From Oceanicola granulosus HTCC2516 (GTDB lineage: Bacteria > Pseudomonadota > Alphaproteobacteria > Rhodobacterales > Rhodobacteraceae), in contig NZ_CH724107.1 of NCBI RefSeq assembly GCF_000153305.1, positions 548,832-601,013 of the forward strand: a stretch of DNA of 52,182 nt. Direction: 5' to 3'. Both the position numbers and the translations under genes were made by a program. Below are positions 8,615-20,431 of the stretch, in pieces. The notes beneath the pieces are model-generated. The model was given only the letters and a program-made list of their open reading frames with translations. It was not told the DNA's origin and ran no database searches. Each line of letters begins with the position of its first letter. Within the stretch, counting starts at the first letter, position 1.

Positions 8615-9685
8615 ATGGCCCTACCCGTTTCGACACAGGCCCGGTACTGGGGCATCGCCGCCCTGGTCTTCGCCGTGGTGCTCTGGTTCCTGGGCGACGC
8701 GCTGACGCCGTTCCTGCTGGGCGGCGCCTTCGCCTACATCCTCGATCCGGTCGCCGACCGGCTCGAGCGGCTGGGGATGCGGCGGCTGTTCGCGGTGATC
8801 ACCATCACCGTCCTCGCCATCCTCGTCTTCGTGCTGCTGGTGCTGCTCGTGGTGCCGACGCTGGTGCGCCAGCTGACGCAGCTGATCGAGACCGCGCCGG
8901 AGCTGTTCATCCGCCTGCGCGACTGGCTCGCCGCGCGCTTCCCCGACCTGGTGGACGAAGGCTCGACGATCCGCCAGCAGCTCGCCTCCATCGGCGAAAC
9001 CATCGCCGCGCGGGGCGGCGAAATGCTGAGCGCCGCGCTGAGCTCGGCGCTGAGCTTCGTCAACGTGCTGGTGCTGCTGGTGATCGTGCCGGTGGTGACC
9101 TTCTACCTGCTGCTCGACTGGGACCGCATGGTCGCGCGGATCGACACGCTGCTGCCGCGCGAGCACGCCCCCACCATCCGCCGCCTCGCCAGCGAGATCG
9201 ACGAGACGCTGTCGTCGTTCATCCGCGGGCAGGGGCTGGTGATGCTGATCCAGGGCACGTTCTACGCCGTGTCGCTGATGCTGGTGGGGCTGCAGTTCGG
9301 GGTCGTCGTCGGGGCCTTCGCGGGGCTGGTGACGTTCATCCCCTACGTCGGCGCCATCGTCGGCGGCGCGCTGGCGATCGGGCTGGCGCTGTTCCAGTTC
9401 TGGGGCGAGTGGCACATGATCGCGCTGGTGGCGGCGATCTTCTTCGGCGGCCAGTTCCTCGAGGGCAACATCCTGACGCCGCTGCTGGTGGGCGACAGCG
9501 TCGGGCTGCACCCGGTCTGGCTGCTGCTGGCGCTGGCCATCTTCGGGGCGATCTTCGGCTTCGTCGGCCTGCTCGTGGCGGTGCCGGTGGCGGCGATGCT
9601 CGGCGTGCTGACCCGCTTCGCGACCGCGCAATACATGCGCTCCACCCTCTATCTCGGCTCCGACGAGCCGGCCGTGGGCGAGTGA
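8615..9685 (+). CDS. AI-2E family transporter (PerM/YdgG-type membrane protein)
   Basis: This 356-aa polytopic inner-membrane protein belongs to the AI-2E transporter family. Two membrane segments are visible at the N-terminus, then a polar helical region (about residues 70-140), and five or six further segments including the conserved FIPYVGAIVGG motif and the LEGNILTPLLVGDSVGLHPVW-region motif. It has a good ribosome site (AAGGAGA) before the ATG at 8615. Despite the family name, most members are not autoinducer exporters and some are ion/proton antiporters, so the substrate is not assigned. It ends one base before hdaA and probably shares its transcript. Confidence 0.88.
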   Translation: MALPVSTQARYWGIAALVFAVVLWFLGDALTPFLLGGAFAYILDPVADRLERLGMRRLFAVITITVLAILVFVLLVLLVVPTLVRQLTQLIETAPELFIRLRDWLAARFPDLVDEGSTIRQQLASIGETIAARGGEMLSAALSSALSFVNVLVLLVIVPVVTFYLLLDWDRMVARIDTLLPREHAPTIRRLASEIDETLSSFIRGQGLVMLIQGTFYAVSLMLVGLQFGVVVGAFAGLVTFIPYVGAIVGGALAIGLALFQFWGEWHMIALVAAIFFGGQFLEGNILTPLLVGDSVGLHPVWLLLALAIFGAIFGFVGLLVAVPVAAMLGVLTRFATAQYMRSTLYLGSDEPAVGE

Positions 9686-9686
9686 T

Positions 9687-10341
9687 ATGGGGCGCCAGCT
9701 CTCCTTCGAGTGGCCCCACGAGGTCACCTTCGGCGAAGATTCCTACTACGTCTCCGAGGCCAACGGCACCGCCTACGCGATGGTCACCCGGCCCGGCGAC
9801 TGGCCGGAGGGCAAGCTCGTCCTCGCCGGCCCGCAGGGTTCGGGCAAGACCCACCTCGCCCGCCTGTTCGCCGCGCGCACCGGCGCGCTGATCCTCGACG
9901 CGCCGGCCCTGGCGGGCACCGAGCCGCTGCCCGAGACGGGCGACGTGGTGCTCGAAGACGCCGACCGGCTGCCGCGGCAGGCCGAGGAGTGGGTATTCCA
10001 CCTCCACAACAGCCTCGCCGCCGCCGGGGGCGCGCTGCTGTTCACCGCCGCCGCGCCGCCGACGCGCTGGGCGGTGGCGCTGCCCGACCTCGTCAGCCGG
10101 CTGCAGGCGGCGACGGTGGTGAAGATCGGCGATCCCGACGACGCGCTGCTCGCGGCGGTGCTGCGCAAGATCCTGCGCGACCGCCAACTCGCCTACGCCG
10201 ACGGCCTGATCCCGTGGCTCGTGCCGCGCATGACCCGCTCCTTCGCCGCCGCCCGCCGCACCATCGACGTGCTCGAGGCGGCCGCGCTGGGCCGGGGCAA
10301 GCGGCTGACGATCAACCTCGCCCGCGAAGTCCTTCAGATGG

Positions 10342-10358
<17 letters not shown>
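9687..10358 (+). CDS. hdaA: DnaA-related regulatory ATPase HdaA (Hda homologue)
   Basis: This 223-aa AAA+ protein resembles the central part of DnaA. In Caulobacter, HdaA works with the DNA polymerase clamp to trigger DnaA-ATP hydrolysis and stop re-initiation. The N-terminal QLSFEWP is a clamp-binding motif of the QL-S/D-L/F type, the diagnostic Hda feature. Walker A is GPQGSGKTHL (residues 48-57) and Walker B is VVLEDAD. The DNA-binding domain IV of DnaA is absent, as expected. It follows the AI-2E gene by one base and overlaps ppk, so the three probably form an operon. Confidence 0.9.
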
Positions 10359-12545
<2,187 letters not shown>

Positions 12546-12546
<1 letters not shown>

Positions 12547-12566
12547 CCGCCGCCGCGCCGGGCGGT
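12546..12566. terminator. Possible bidirectional terminator between ppk and mrcA
   Basis: ACCGCC (12546-12551) and GGCGGT (12561-12566) can pair in the 22-base gap between the convergent genes. The stem is short and has no T-run. Confidence 0.3.
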
Positions 12567-12568
12567 GC

Positions 12569-15091
12569 TCAGTAGAGCCCGCCCGAGCTCAGGGTGCCGA
12601 AGCTCGCCCGCGGGCCGACCTCGACCGTCGCGCCCGTGGAGGTGGTGACGGAGCGGGTGCTGCCGGTGCTGCCGCCGCCGAGCTCGTCGACCAGCGGCAG
12701 GTCGCCGCTCATCGCGAAGCCGCCGTCGAAGGTGACGCCGAACAGCGGCTCCTCGCCCGGACGGAAGCACTCGCGCACCACGTTGCCGCCGCTCGATCCG
12801 TTCGGCAGGCGCGCGCCGGTGAAGCGGTCGATGGCGATGAACTGGCAGTCGTCGGGCACCGCGAACTCGCCGCCGCCGAAGCGCTCGACGGCCTCGGACA
12901 TGAAGCCGTTGAACACCGGCCCGCAGATCCCGCCGCCCGACGCGCCGCTCCCCAGCGAGCGCGGCTGGTCGTAGCCGATGTAGCAGCCGGCGACGATGTT
13001 GGAGGAGAAGCCGACGAACCAGACGTCCTTGGCGTCGTTCGTGGTGCCGGTCTTGCCGGCGACGGGCACCGGCAGGTTGACCGTGCGCCGCGCAGTGCCG
13101 CGCTCGACCACGCCCTGCATCATCGAGACGAGCTGGTAGGCGGTGATCTCGTTGATGACCCGCTCGCGGCTCGAGGTGATGCGCGGCGCCTCGCCCTCGG
13201 GCAGGTCGGCGACGCTGCAATCGACGCAGGTGCGCTGGTCGTGGCGGTAGAGGGTGCGGCCGAAGCGGTCCTGCACCCGGTCCACCAGTGTCGGCTCGAC
13301 CCGCTCGCCGCCGTTGGCGAACATCGCGTAGGCCGCCACGACGCGGAACAGCGTGGTCTCGTCGGCGCCGAGCGCGGTCGAGAGGTTGCGGCTCATGTCG
13401 TCGTAGACGCCGAAGCGCTCGGAGTAGCGCGCGACGGTGTCCATGCCGATCTCCTGCGCCAGCCGGACCGTCATCAGGTTGCGCGACTGCTCGATGCCGG
13501 TCCTGAGCGGCGTCGGCCCGTAGAACTGGTGCGACGCGTTCTGCGGCCGCCACAGGCCCTGGGGCGTGTTGATCTCGATGGGCGCGTCGACGACGATCGT
13601 GGCCGGGGTGTAGCCGGAATCGAGCGCCGCGGCGTAGACGAACGGCTTGAAGGCCGAGCCCGGCTGGCGCATCGCCTGGGTGGCGCGGTTGAAGACGGAG
13701 TGCTGGTAGGAGAAGCCGCCCTGCATCGCCAGCACGCGGCCGGTGTTGACGTCCATCGCCATGAACGCGCCCTGCACCTGGGGCACCTGCCGCAGGGTCC
13801 AGCGGATCAGCGAGCCGTCGCCGTCGGACACCATCTGGCGGACGTGGACCACCTCGCCGACCTCGAACTCGTCGTAGAACGAGCCCGGCAGCCAAGCTAT
13901 GTCCTCGCGCGGCACCTGGATGGTGCCCTCGACGCCCTCGGCGCCCAGGGTCATCGCCCGATCGCCCAGTTCCAGCACCACGGCCGGGTGCCACGGCGTC
14001 TCGAGCACGATGTCGCGCGCGACGGAGACCTCCGCCAGCGCCGCGCGCCAGCTCTCCTCGGAGCCGAGCGCGTCGGCGGGGATCGTCTTGCCGGTGCCGC
14101 GCCAGCGCCCGAGCGAGCGGTCGTAGGCCTCGAGCGCGGTGCGCAGCTCGCGCGCGGCGACCTGCTGCAGCTCCTCGTCGGCCGTGGCGCGGATCGACAG
14201 GCCGCCGGAGAAGAACTCCTCCTCGCCGAAGTCGCGGCTCAGCTGGCGGCGGATCTCGTCGGTGAAGTAGTCGCGCGGCGGCAGTTCGGAGCGGAAGCTC
14301 TCGTAGTCGCCGCCCTGCACCGTGCGCAGCGGCGCGGCGGTCTCGGCCTCGTAGGTGGCGCGGTCGATGTAGCCGTTCTCGAACATCTCGCGCAGCGTGT
14401 TGTCGCGCCAGAAGATCGCGGTGTCGTAGTCGCGCACCGGGTGGCGGTTGCTGGGCGCCTTGGGCAGCGACGCGAGGTAGGCCGCCTCGCCCGCGCTGAG
14501 CTCGTCGAGCGGCTTGTTGAAGTAGGTCTGCGCGGCGGCGGTGACGCCGTAGCTGTTCTGGCCGAGGAAGATCTCGTTGAGGTAGAGCTCCAGGATGCGG
14601 TCCTTGCTCATGGATTCCTCCATCCGCGCCGCGAGGATGATCTCCTTGATCTTGCGCTCGGCGGTGCGGTCGGAGGACAGCAGGAAGTTCTTCATCACCT
14701 GCTGGGTGATGGTCGACGCGCCACGCAGGTCGGCGCCGCGGCTCTGGACCGCGTCGACGAAGGCCACGGCCATGCCGCGCACGTCGTAGCCCGAGTGGCT
14801 GTAGAAGTTCTTGTCCTCGGCCGAGATGAACGCCTGCTTGACGAGGTCGGGGATCTCCTCGGCCGGGGTGAAGAGGCGCCGCTCGGTGGCGAACTCGTCG
14901 ATGATCTGCCCCTCGCCCGAGTAGATCCGGCTGATCGTCTTCGGCGTGTACTGGGCGAGCACCTCGTAGGAGGGCAGGTCCTTGCCGTACATGTAGAACA
15001 CCGCGCCCAGCGTCAGCCCGCCCACGAACAGGCCGAGCGTGATCATCGCGAAGATCGCGCCGAAGAAGTTCATGATGAAGCGCAGGATCAA
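12569..15091 (-). CDS. mrcA: Penicillin-binding protein 1A (bifunctional glycosyltransferase/transpeptidase)
   Basis: This class A PBP (840 aa) polymerises and cross-links peptidoglycan in the periplasm, anchored by one N-terminal membrane helix (about residues 8-34). The glycosyltransferase domain shows the catalytic Glu92 in AEDKNFYSHSG and the RGASTITQQ motif. The transpeptidase domain has SAFK (Ser479), SRN (536-538) and KTGT (680-683). An inserted beta-rich domain lies between them. The start is taken as TTG at 15091: it has GGAG 8 bases upstream and a strong promoter 30 bases away, whereas the next ATG (15073) has no ribosome site. Convergent with ppk. Confidence 0.96.
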   Translation of the reverse strand: MILRFIMNFFGAIFAMITLGLFVGGLTLGAVFYMYGKDLPSYEVLAQYTPKTISRIYSGEGQIIDEFATERRLFTPAEEIPDLVKQAFISAEDKNFYSHSGYDVRGMAVAFVDAVQSRGADLRGASTITQQVMKNFLLSSDRTAERKIKEIILAARMEESMSKDRILELYLNEIFLGQNSYGVTAAAQTYFNKPLDELSAGEAAYLASLPKAPSNRHPVRDYDTAIFWRDNTLREMFENGYIDRATYEAETAAPLRTVQGGDYESFRSELPPRDYFTDEIRRQLSRDFGEEEFFSGGLSIRATADEELQQVAARELRTALEAYDRSLGRWRGTGKTIPADALGSEESWRAALAEVSVARDIVLETPWHPAVVLELGDRAMTLGAEGVEGTIQVPREDIAWLPGSFYDEFEVGEVVHVRQMVSDGDGSLIRWTLRQVPQVQGAFMAMDVNTGRVLAMQGGFSYQHSVFNRATQAMRQPGSAFKPFVYAAALDSGYTPATIVVDAPIEINTPQGLWRPQNASHQFYGPTPLRTGIEQSRNLMTVRLAQEIGMDTVARYSERFGVYDDMSRNLSTALGADETTLFRVVAAYAMFANGGERVEPTLVDRVQDRFGRTLYRHDQRTCVDCSVADLPEGEAPRITSSRERVINEITAYQLVSMMQGVVERGTARRTVNLPVPVAGKTGTTNDAKDVWFVGFSSNIVAGCYIGYDQPRSLGSGASGGGICGPVFNGFMSEAVERFGGGEFAVPDDCQFIAIDRFTGARLPNGSSGGNVVRECFRPGEEPLFGVTFDGGFAMSGDLPLVDELGGGSTGSTRSVTTSTGATVEVGPRASFGTLSSGGLY

Positions 15092-15120
15092 GGGCGGTCT
15101 CCGGGAGGCAGGGTGTGCGG

Positions 15121-15149
15121 GTTATAGGAGGCGCGTCGGTCCGGGTCAA
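15121..15149 (-). promoter_or_regulatory. Strong predicted sigma-70 promoter of mrcA
   Basis: On the minus strand TTGACC (15149-15144) and TATAAC (15126-15121) are 17 bases apart. Transcription would begin near 15114, giving a leader of about 23 bases to the TTG start. Confidence 0.7.
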
Positions 15150-15244
15150 AAGCGGAAGGTGTGGGTTGGCTGGAAAATGCCCACGCCCCCGATCACGGAA
15201 CCGTGGATATTGCGACCCGTCGCGAAACAGGGCAGCAGGCGTCC

Positions 15245-15856
15245 ATGCAGCCTTCCGACGTTCTCCCCCTCTACGACCGCGTCAGCCCCGACTGGGCCCG
15301 CACGCGCAGCCGCACCCTCTTCGAGAAGCGCTGGCTCGACCGGATGCTCGGCCTCGCGCCGCGCGCCCGTGGTGCACGCCGGGTGCTCGACCTCGGTTGC
15401 GGCACCGGCACGCCGATCGCTCGCTACCTGACCGAGCGCGGCGCCCGCGTCACCGGCGTCGACGGCGCCGCGAGCATGGTGGAGGCCTTCGCCGCCGCCC
15501 TGCCCGACGCCGAGGCGGTGCACGCCGACATGCGCGGCCTCGATCTCGGCGAAACCTTCGACGCGGTGCTGGCGTGGAACTCGTTCTTCCACCTCGACGC
15601 CGCCGACCAGCGCGCGATGTTCGACGTCTTCGCGCGCCATTGCGGCCCCCGCGCCGCGCTGATGTTCACCTCGGGCCACATGGCCGGCACCGCCATCGGC
15701 GAGGTCGCCGGCGAGCCGGTGTTCCACGCCAGCCTCGACCCGGACGAGTACCGCGCCCTGCTCGACGCCGCCGGCTTCGAGGTCGTCTCCTACGTCGCCG
15801 AAGACCCGGACTGCGCCGGCCACACCGTCTGGCTCGCCCGCCACCGCGCCGCCTGA
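15245..15856 (+). CDS. Class I SAM-dependent methyltransferase
   Basis: This 203-aa Rossmann-fold methyltransferase has motif I as VLDLGCGTGTPIARYL (residues about 46-61), the acidic post-I residue in VTGVDGA, and motif IV-like FDAVLAWNSFFHL, the usual small-molecule methyltransferase layout (Methyltransf_25/11). The N-terminal YDRVSPDWARTR is a typical entry helix. ATG 15245 was chosen because the upstream in-frame stretch is non-conserved and overlaps the mrcA promoter region. The substrate is unknown and the neighbours give no clue. It is divergent from mrcA and followed by a 28-bp palindromic repeat. Confidence 0.88.
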   Translation: MQPSDVLPLYDRVSPDWARTRSRTLFEKRWLDRMLGLAPRARGARRVLDLGCGTGTPIARYLTERGARVTGVDGAASMVEAFAAALPDAEAVHADMRGLDLGETFDAVLAWNSFFHLDAADQRAMFDVFARHCGPRAALMFTSGHMAGTAIGEVAGEPVFHASLDPDEYRALLDAAGFEVVSYVAEDPDCAGHTVWLARHRAA

Positions 15857-15884
15857 CCGTAGGGTGCGCATTCATTGCGCACCC
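15857..15884 (+). repeat. 28-bp palindromic intergenic repeat, copy 2
   Basis: Exact reverse complement of 3889-3916. It begins at the stop codon of the methyltransferase and lies between convergent genes (methyltransferase and usg), where its hairpin could terminate either transcript. Confidence 0.75.
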
Positions 15885-15897
15885 CCCGCCTCGCGCC

Positions 15898-16161
15898 TCA
15901 ATGGTAGGTGAACTCCCCCACGACATTCCGCCATTCGCCTGGCGCGACGAGGGTGCGGTGGCAGAACCGGACGGAGTGCAGCGGCCCCTCGATTTCGGCG
16001 TGCCAGAAGTCGATGAACTTCAGCAGCCGGTCGTGGTCGGGGGCGAGGTCGTAATCCTGCCAGACGAAGGTGTTGAGGACGTGGGGGTGGTCGGGCATCC
16101 GGTAGAACATCTCCGCCGTCGTCAGCCCGTACCCGTTCAGAAGCAGCTCGGTCTCGCTCAT
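15898..16161 (-). CDS. usg: Usg family protein
   Basis: This 87-aa protein is of the Usg type (COG5425, named from a gene in an alphaproteobacterial trp region). The family signature is clear: LTTAEMFYRMPDHPHVLNTF, the following VWQDYDLAPDHDRLLKFIDFW, and EIEGPLHSVRF. There is no signal peptide or membrane segment. The start has AGGAG 6 bases upstream. Its function is unknown in the family. It is divergent from gyrA across about 205 bases that contain an AT-rich palindrome. Confidence 0.85.
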   Translation of the reverse strand: MSETELLLNGYGLTTAEMFYRMPDHPHVLNTFVWQDYDLAPDHDRLLKFIDFWHAEIEGPLHSVRFCHRTLVAPGEWRNVVGEFTYH

Positions 16162-16223
16162 CTTTTTCTCCTGCTCGCTTGCCTTCTGACTCTGATCGGA
16201 GCATACGGCGGGTGAAAATCAAG

Positions 16224-16238
16224 TAAAACAATGTTTTA
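16224..16238. promoter_or_regulatory. AT-rich 15-bp palindrome between usg and gyrA
   Basis: TAAAACA-A-TGTTTTA is a perfect 7+1+7 palindrome in an AT-rich island within otherwise GC-rich DNA, 63 bases upstream of usg. It could be an operator for usg or both divergent genes. No regulator is identified. Confidence 0.45.
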
Positions 16239-16293
16239 GCAGCCGGCCCTGCTGGCTGCTGCCAAGCCTCGGCCGGGCCGGTGCAAGGGGCCA

Positions 16294-16323
16294 TTGCACC
16301 CCATAGCTCGCGTCTGATATAGG
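16294..16323 (+). promoter_or_regulatory. Predicted promoter of gyrA with overlapping dyad
   Basis: TTGCAC (16294-16299) and TATAGG (16318-16323) are 18 bases apart, 44 bases before the GTG start. The -35 box is one arm of a GGTGCAA/TTGCACC dyad (16280-16300), so the promoter may be under operator control. Confidence 0.45.
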
Positions 16324-16366
16324 CAGATCAACAAGATATAGCGGAAACGACAGACGGGCGGCTGAC

Positions 16367-19117
16367 GTGAGCGACGACGATCAAGTTCCTGATAACGGTG
16401 AAGAAATGAGCGGCGACGGGCCGCGCTTCGACGGGCCGTCGATCTCTATCGAGGAGGAGATGCGCACCTCCTACCTCGACTACGCCATGTCGGTGATCGT
16501 CAGCCGGGCGATTCCGGACCTGCGCGACGGGCTCAAGCCGGTCCACCGCCGCATCCTCTACACGCTCTGGGAAAACGGCCAGACCAACAACAAGCCCTAC
16601 CGCAAGTGCGGCACCGCCGTCGGCGACGTCATGGGCCGCTACCACCCGCACGGCGACAGCGCGATCTACGACGCGCTGGTACGGATGGCGCAGGACTTTT
16701 CCATGTCGCTCACGCTGATCGACGGCCAGGGCAACTTCGGCTCGATGGACGGCGATCCGCCCGCCGCCTACCGCTACACCGAGGGCCGGCTCGAGAAGAG
16801 CGCCGAGGCGCTGCTGACCGACATCGAGAAGGACACCGTCGACTTCGTCCCGAACTACGCCAACGAGCGCATGGAGCCGCGGGTGCTGCCCGCGCGCTAT
16901 CCCAACATCCTCGTCAACGGCGCCGAGGGCATCGCCGTCGGCATGGCGACGCGCATCCCGCCGCACAATCTCGGCGAGGTCGTCGACGCGACGCTGGCGC
17001 TGATCGACAACCCCGACCTCACGACCGAGGAGCTGATCGACTTCATTCCCGCCCCCGACTTCCCGACGGGCGGCCTGATCCTCGGCCGCTCCGGCGCGCG
17101 CAAGGCCTACACCGAAGGCCGCGGCAGCGTCGTGATCCGCTGCAAGACCCGCACCGAGGAGATCCGCAAGGACCGCTACGCCATCGTCATCGACGAGATC
17201 CCCTACCAGGTGAACAAGGCGACGATGATCGAGCGCATCGCCGAGGCGGCGCGCGAGAAGCGGATCGAGGGCATCGCCCACGTGCAGGACGAATCCGACC
17301 GCCACGGCGTGCGCGTCGTGATCGAGCTCAAGCGCGACGCGACCCCCGAGGTGGTGCTCAACCAGCTGTTCCGCTTCACGCCGATGCAGGTCTCGTTCGC
17401 GTGCAACATGCTCGCGCTCAACGGCGGCAAGCCCGAGACGCTGACCCTGCGCGGCTTCCTGACCGCCTTCCTCGACTTCCGCGAGGACGTCGTCGCCAAG
17501 CGCACCGCCTTCGAGCTCAACAAGGCGCGCGAGCGCAGCCACATCCTCTGCGGCCTCGCCGTCGCGGTGTCCAACGTCGACGAGGTCGTCGCCACCATCC
17601 GCTCGTCGGCCGACGCCGCCGAGGCGCGCCAGAAGCTGATGGAGCGGCGCTGGCCCGCCGAGGAGATCGCGCCCTACATCCGGCTGATCGACGACCCGAC
17701 CCACAAGATGAACGACGACGGGACCTACAACCTGTCCGACACCCAGGTCCGCGCCATCCTCGATCTGCGCCTGCAGCGCCTGACCCAGCTCGGCGTCAAG
17801 GAAGTGACCGACGAGCTCGAGGCGCTGGCCGCGAAGATCCGCGAGTACCTCGACATCCTCGGGTCGCGCGAGCGCATCCTCTCCATCGTCTCCGACGAGC
17901 TGCGCGAGGTGCGCGAGCGCCACGCCGTGCCGCGCCGCACCGAGATCGTCGACTGGTCCGGCGACATGGAGGACGAGGACCTCATCGAGCGCGAGGACAT
18001 GGTCGTCACCGTCACCCAGGGCGGCTACATCAAGCGCACCGCGCTGGCCGACTTCCGCAGCCAGAAGCGCGGCGGCAAGGGCCTGTCGGGCGGCGGGCTG
18101 AAGGAAGAGGACGTGGTCACCACGCTCTTCGTCGCCAACACCCACACGCAGCTGCTGTTCTTCACCACCGACGGGATGGTCTACAAGCTCAAGACCTGGC
18201 GGCTGCCGCTCGGCGGGCGGACCTCGCGCGGCAAGGCGATCGTCAACATCCTGCCGATCCCGCCGGGCGTCTCAATCGCCGCGATCATGCCGGTCGACCG
18301 CGACGAGGACGAGTGGGACGATCTCAACATCGTCTTCGCCACCTCCGCGGGCGACGTGCGCCGCAACCGGCTGAGCGACTTCACCAACGTCATGCGCAAC
18401 GGCAAGATCGCGATGAAGCTGCCCGAGGACGGCTCCGTCAGCCTCGTCAACGCGCGCATCTGCTCGGAAGACGACGACGTCATGCTCGTCACCGACGCGG
18501 GCCGCGCGATCCGCTTCCCCGTCACCGACGTGCGCGTCTTCTCGGGCCGCTCCTCCACCGGCGTGCGCGGCATCCGGCTCCAGAACGGCGACAAGGTCGT
18601 ATCCATGGCCGTGATCCGCCATTTCGAGGCGAGCCCCGAGGAGCGGGTGGCCTACCTCAAGATGCGTCGCGCCCAGATGGGCATGACCGACGAGACCGAG
18701 TCCGACGACGAGGACCAGGTCGAGGCCGGCCAGCTGCCGCTCGACCGCTTCGCCGAGATGTCGGCGGCCGAGAACCTGCTGCTGACCATCACCGCCAAGG
18801 GCCAGGGCAAGCTCTCCTCGAGCCACGGCTACCCGGTGCGCGGCCGCGGCGGCCAAGGCGTGTCGGCCACCGACAAGGCGATGCGCGGCGGGCCGATCGT
18901 GTCGGTCTTCCCGGTCGAGCTCGACGACCAGATCATGCTGGTGACCAACCAGGGCCAGTCGATCCGCGTGCCGGTGGACGGCATCTCGTTCCGCTCCCGC
19001 TCGGCGGGCGGCGTGCGGGTGTTCAACACGGCCAAGGGCGAGGAAGTCGTCAGCGTGGCGTGGATCGCCGAGCAGGCCGACGAGGACGAGCCCGGCGAGG
19101 GCGACGCCGAGGAATGA
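16367..19117 (+). CDS. gyrA: DNA gyrase subunit A
   Basis: GyrA (916 aa) is the breakage-reunion subunit of the supercoiling topoisomerase. The catalytic tyrosine is Tyr137 in AYRYTEG. The quinolone-resistance region reads [17 protein letters not shown], with Ser98 and Asp102 (E. coli Ser83 and Asp87) unaltered, so no classical resistance substitution is present. The C-terminal beta-pinwheel contains a GyrA box (SQKRGGKG), which separates it from ParC. The C-terminus is strongly acidic ([12 protein letters not shown]). GTG at 16367 is used as the start. It is somewhat longer than E. coli GyrA (875 aa). Confidence 0.97.
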   Translation: MSDDDQVPDNGEEMSGDGPRFDGPSISIEEEMRTSYLDYAMSVIVSRAIPDLRDGLKPVHRRILYTLWENGQTNNKPYRKCGTAVGDVMGRYHPHGDSAIYDALVRMAQDFSMSLTLIDGQGNFGSMDGDPPAAYRYTEGRLEKSAEALLTDIEKDTVDFVPNYANERMEPRVLPARYPNILVNGAEGIAVGMATRIPPHNLGEVVDATLALIDNPDLTTEELIDFIPAPDFPTGGLILGRSGARKAYTEGRGSVVIRCKTRTEEIRKDRYAIVIDEIPYQVNKATMIERIAEAAREKRIEGIAHVQDESDRHGVRVVIELKRDATPEVVLNQLFRFTPMQVSFACNMLALNGGKPETLTLRGFLTAFLDFREDVVAKRTAFELNKARERSHILCGLAVAVSNVDEVVATIRSSADAAEARQKLMERRWPAEEIAPYIRLIDDPTHKMNDDGTYNLSDTQVRAILDLRLQRLTQLGVKEVTDELEALAAKIREYLDILGSRERILSIVSDELREVRERHAVPRRTEIVDWSGDMEDEDLIEREDMVVTVTQGGYIKRTALADFRSQKRGGKGLSGGGLKEEDVVTTLFVANTHTQLLFFTTDGMVYKLKTWRLPLGGRTSRGKAIVNILPIPPGVSIAAIMPVDRDEDEWDDLNIVFATSAGDVRRNRLSDFTNVMRNGKIAMKLPEDGSVSLVNARICSEDDDVMLVTDAGRAIRFPVTDVRVFSGRSSTGVRGIRLQNGDKVVSMAVIRHFEASPEERVAYLKMRRAQMGMTDETESDDEDQVEAGQLPLDRFAEMSAAENLLLTITAKGQGKLSSSHGYPVRGRGGQGVSATDKAMRGGPIVSVFPVELDDQIMLVTNQGQSIRVPVDGISFRSRSAGGVRVFNTAKGEEVVSVAWIAEQADEDEPGEGDAEE

Positions 19118-19128
19118 TCCTCCCGCGC

Positions 19129-19158
19129 CATGCCCGGACCGGCTATGGTCCGGGCATG
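19129..19158 (+). promoter_or_regulatory. Perfect 12-bp hairpin containing the start codon of the DUF1801 gene
   Basis: CATGCCCGGACC (19129-19140) pairs perfectly with 19147-19158 around the loop GGCTAT. The right arm includes the ATG at 19156. It lies 11 bases after the gyrA stop, so it may be both the gyrA terminator hairpin and a block on translation of the next gene. No ribosome site precedes the ATG. Confidence 0.6.
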
Positions 19159-19548
19159 GCCCACGCGAGCATCGACGCCTACCATTCCGCCCAAGCCGAC
19201 GACGACCGCCGCGTCTGCGATCTCCTGCGTGCGGAGATCGCGCACGGTCTGCCCGAGGCGGAGGGGCGGATCTGGCACGCTCACCCGGTCTGGTTTCTTC
19301 AGGACAATCCCATCGTCGGCTACAGCAAGCTGAAGGACGCCGTCCGGCTGCTGTTCTGGAGCGGGCAGTCGTTCGCCACGCCCGGCCTGACGGCGAGCGG
19401 CACCTTCAAGGCGGCCGAGCGGCGCTATGCCAGCGCCGCCGACATCGACCGCGAGCCGCTGCAGGCGTGGCTCGCCGAGGCCCGCACGATCCAGTGGGAC
19501 TACAAGAACATCGTCAAGCGCAAGGGCCGCCTGGAGCGGCTGGCCTGA
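19156..19548 (+). CDS. DUF1801 domain protein
   Basis: This 130-aa cytoplasmic protein belongs to the DUF1801 (YdhG-like) family. Family features are IDAYHSAQADDDRR near the start, the RIWHAHPVWFLQDNPIVGYS region, the LLFWSGQSF strand and a C-terminal basic segment (NIVKRKGRLERL). Members have a small alpha/beta fold, and some are annotated as iron-chaperone-like (frataxin fold) without strong proof. The start codon is buried in a perfect hairpin and lacks a ribosome site, so expression may depend on read-through from gyrA or on unfolding of the stem. Function is unassigned. Confidence 0.8.
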   Translation: MAHASIDAYHSAQADDDRRVCDLLRAEIAHGLPEAEGRIWHAHPVWFLQDNPIVGYSKLKDAVRLLFWSGQSFATPGLTASGTFKAAERRYASAADIDREPLQAWLAEARTIQWDYKNIVKRKGRLERLA

Positions 19549-19715
19549 GCGCGACAATCGGCGCCGACTTCCTTGCAAAGCTTCCGCTTCGTAAGGCTTC
19601 CCGCTGTAGCAATGACCGGCGATTGCGCGAATGTCGCCGCAATTCCGTCACGTTGTGGCGGTCTTGTAAACCATGCACGGCGACGGGAGCCGGGCACGGG
19701 TACGGGAATACCAGG

Positions 19716-20390
19716 ATGAAACGCACCACGGTGACGCAGGACGCGATGCAGACGACGGGGCAGAACCTGATCCGCATCGTCATCGCATCCTACTTCATGG
19801 CCGCCGCGCTCGGCCTCATCTCGGGCACCCACGCCACGCCGCTCTTCGCCCACTGGCTCGCGCCGGACCTCGCCCGCAGCGTCGGCGGGGCGGTGTCGTT
19901 CCTGATCTCCTTCACCCTGCTCTGCGGCTTCGCGATCCGCGCCACGGCGCTGGTGATGGCGATGGTGGTGTTCTGGTCGAGCTTCATCGCCGCCTACGGC
20001 CCGGCGCCGACCGCCGGCGTCGACCAGTTCTGGCGCGACCTCGCGCTGATCTCGGCGCTGATGCTCACCTACCTCTCGCGCGACCGCCTCAGCCGCCGCC
20101 GGAGCGCCGTCCTGCGCCGCACGCCCAAGGTGCGCAAGATCGAGGTCGGCGCCCGCGTCACGCCGCGCCGCGTCATCGCCAAGGCCGCCAACAGCCCCCT
20201 CCCGCGCCGCGCCCGGCTCGAGGTGGTCGAGCCGACCGTCGCCCGTCGCCTCGACGCGCTGAAGGCCGACGCCGAGACGGATGCGCCCCTCAGCCAGTCC
20301 CAGGTGCTCAAGCTGCGGCTGAAGTTCCAGGAGGAAGAGGCTGGCGAGGACGTGACGAACATCTTCAGCGTCGACGAAGCGGCCGCCTGA
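19716..20390 (+). CDS. DoxX-like integral membrane protein with soluble C-terminal tail
   Basis: This 224-aa protein is not assigned to a characterised family. Four hydrophobic segments occupy roughly residues 20-40, 50-72, 75-93 and 103-120. The first ([17 protein letters not shown]) and the four-helix arrangement recall DoxX-type proteins. The C-terminal 90 residues are hydrophilic: an Arg-rich stretch after the last helix (positive-inside) suggests a cytoplasmic tail, ending in a charged helix ([13 protein letters not shown]). The start could be 19716 (GGGA 8 bases upstream) or 19746 (AGGA 4 bases upstream). A 167-base gap precedes it. Confidence 0.6.
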   Translation: MKRTTVTQDAMQTTGQNLIRIVIASYFMAAALGLISGTHATPLFAHWLAPDLARSVGGAVSFLISFTLLCGFAIRATALVMAMVVFWSSFIAAYGPAPTAGVDQFWRDLALISALMLTYLSRDRLSRRRSAVLRRTPKVRKIEVGARVTPRRVIAKAANSPLPRRARLEVVEPTVARRLDALKADAETDAPLSQSQVLKLRLKFQEEEAGEDVTNIFSVDEAAA

Positions 20391-20431
20391 GGCCCCTTCC
20401 CTGCGCGGCGCCCGTCGACTACATGGGCGCC

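Noticed and set aside
16667-16680. Possible quinolone-resistance substitution in gyrA
   Set aside because: The positions equal to E. coli Ser83 and Asp87 are Ser98 and Asp102, the susceptible residues.
16367-19117. Possible ParC rather than GyrA
   Set aside because: The C-terminal GyrA box (SQKRGGKG) and full pinwheel domain identify GyrA.
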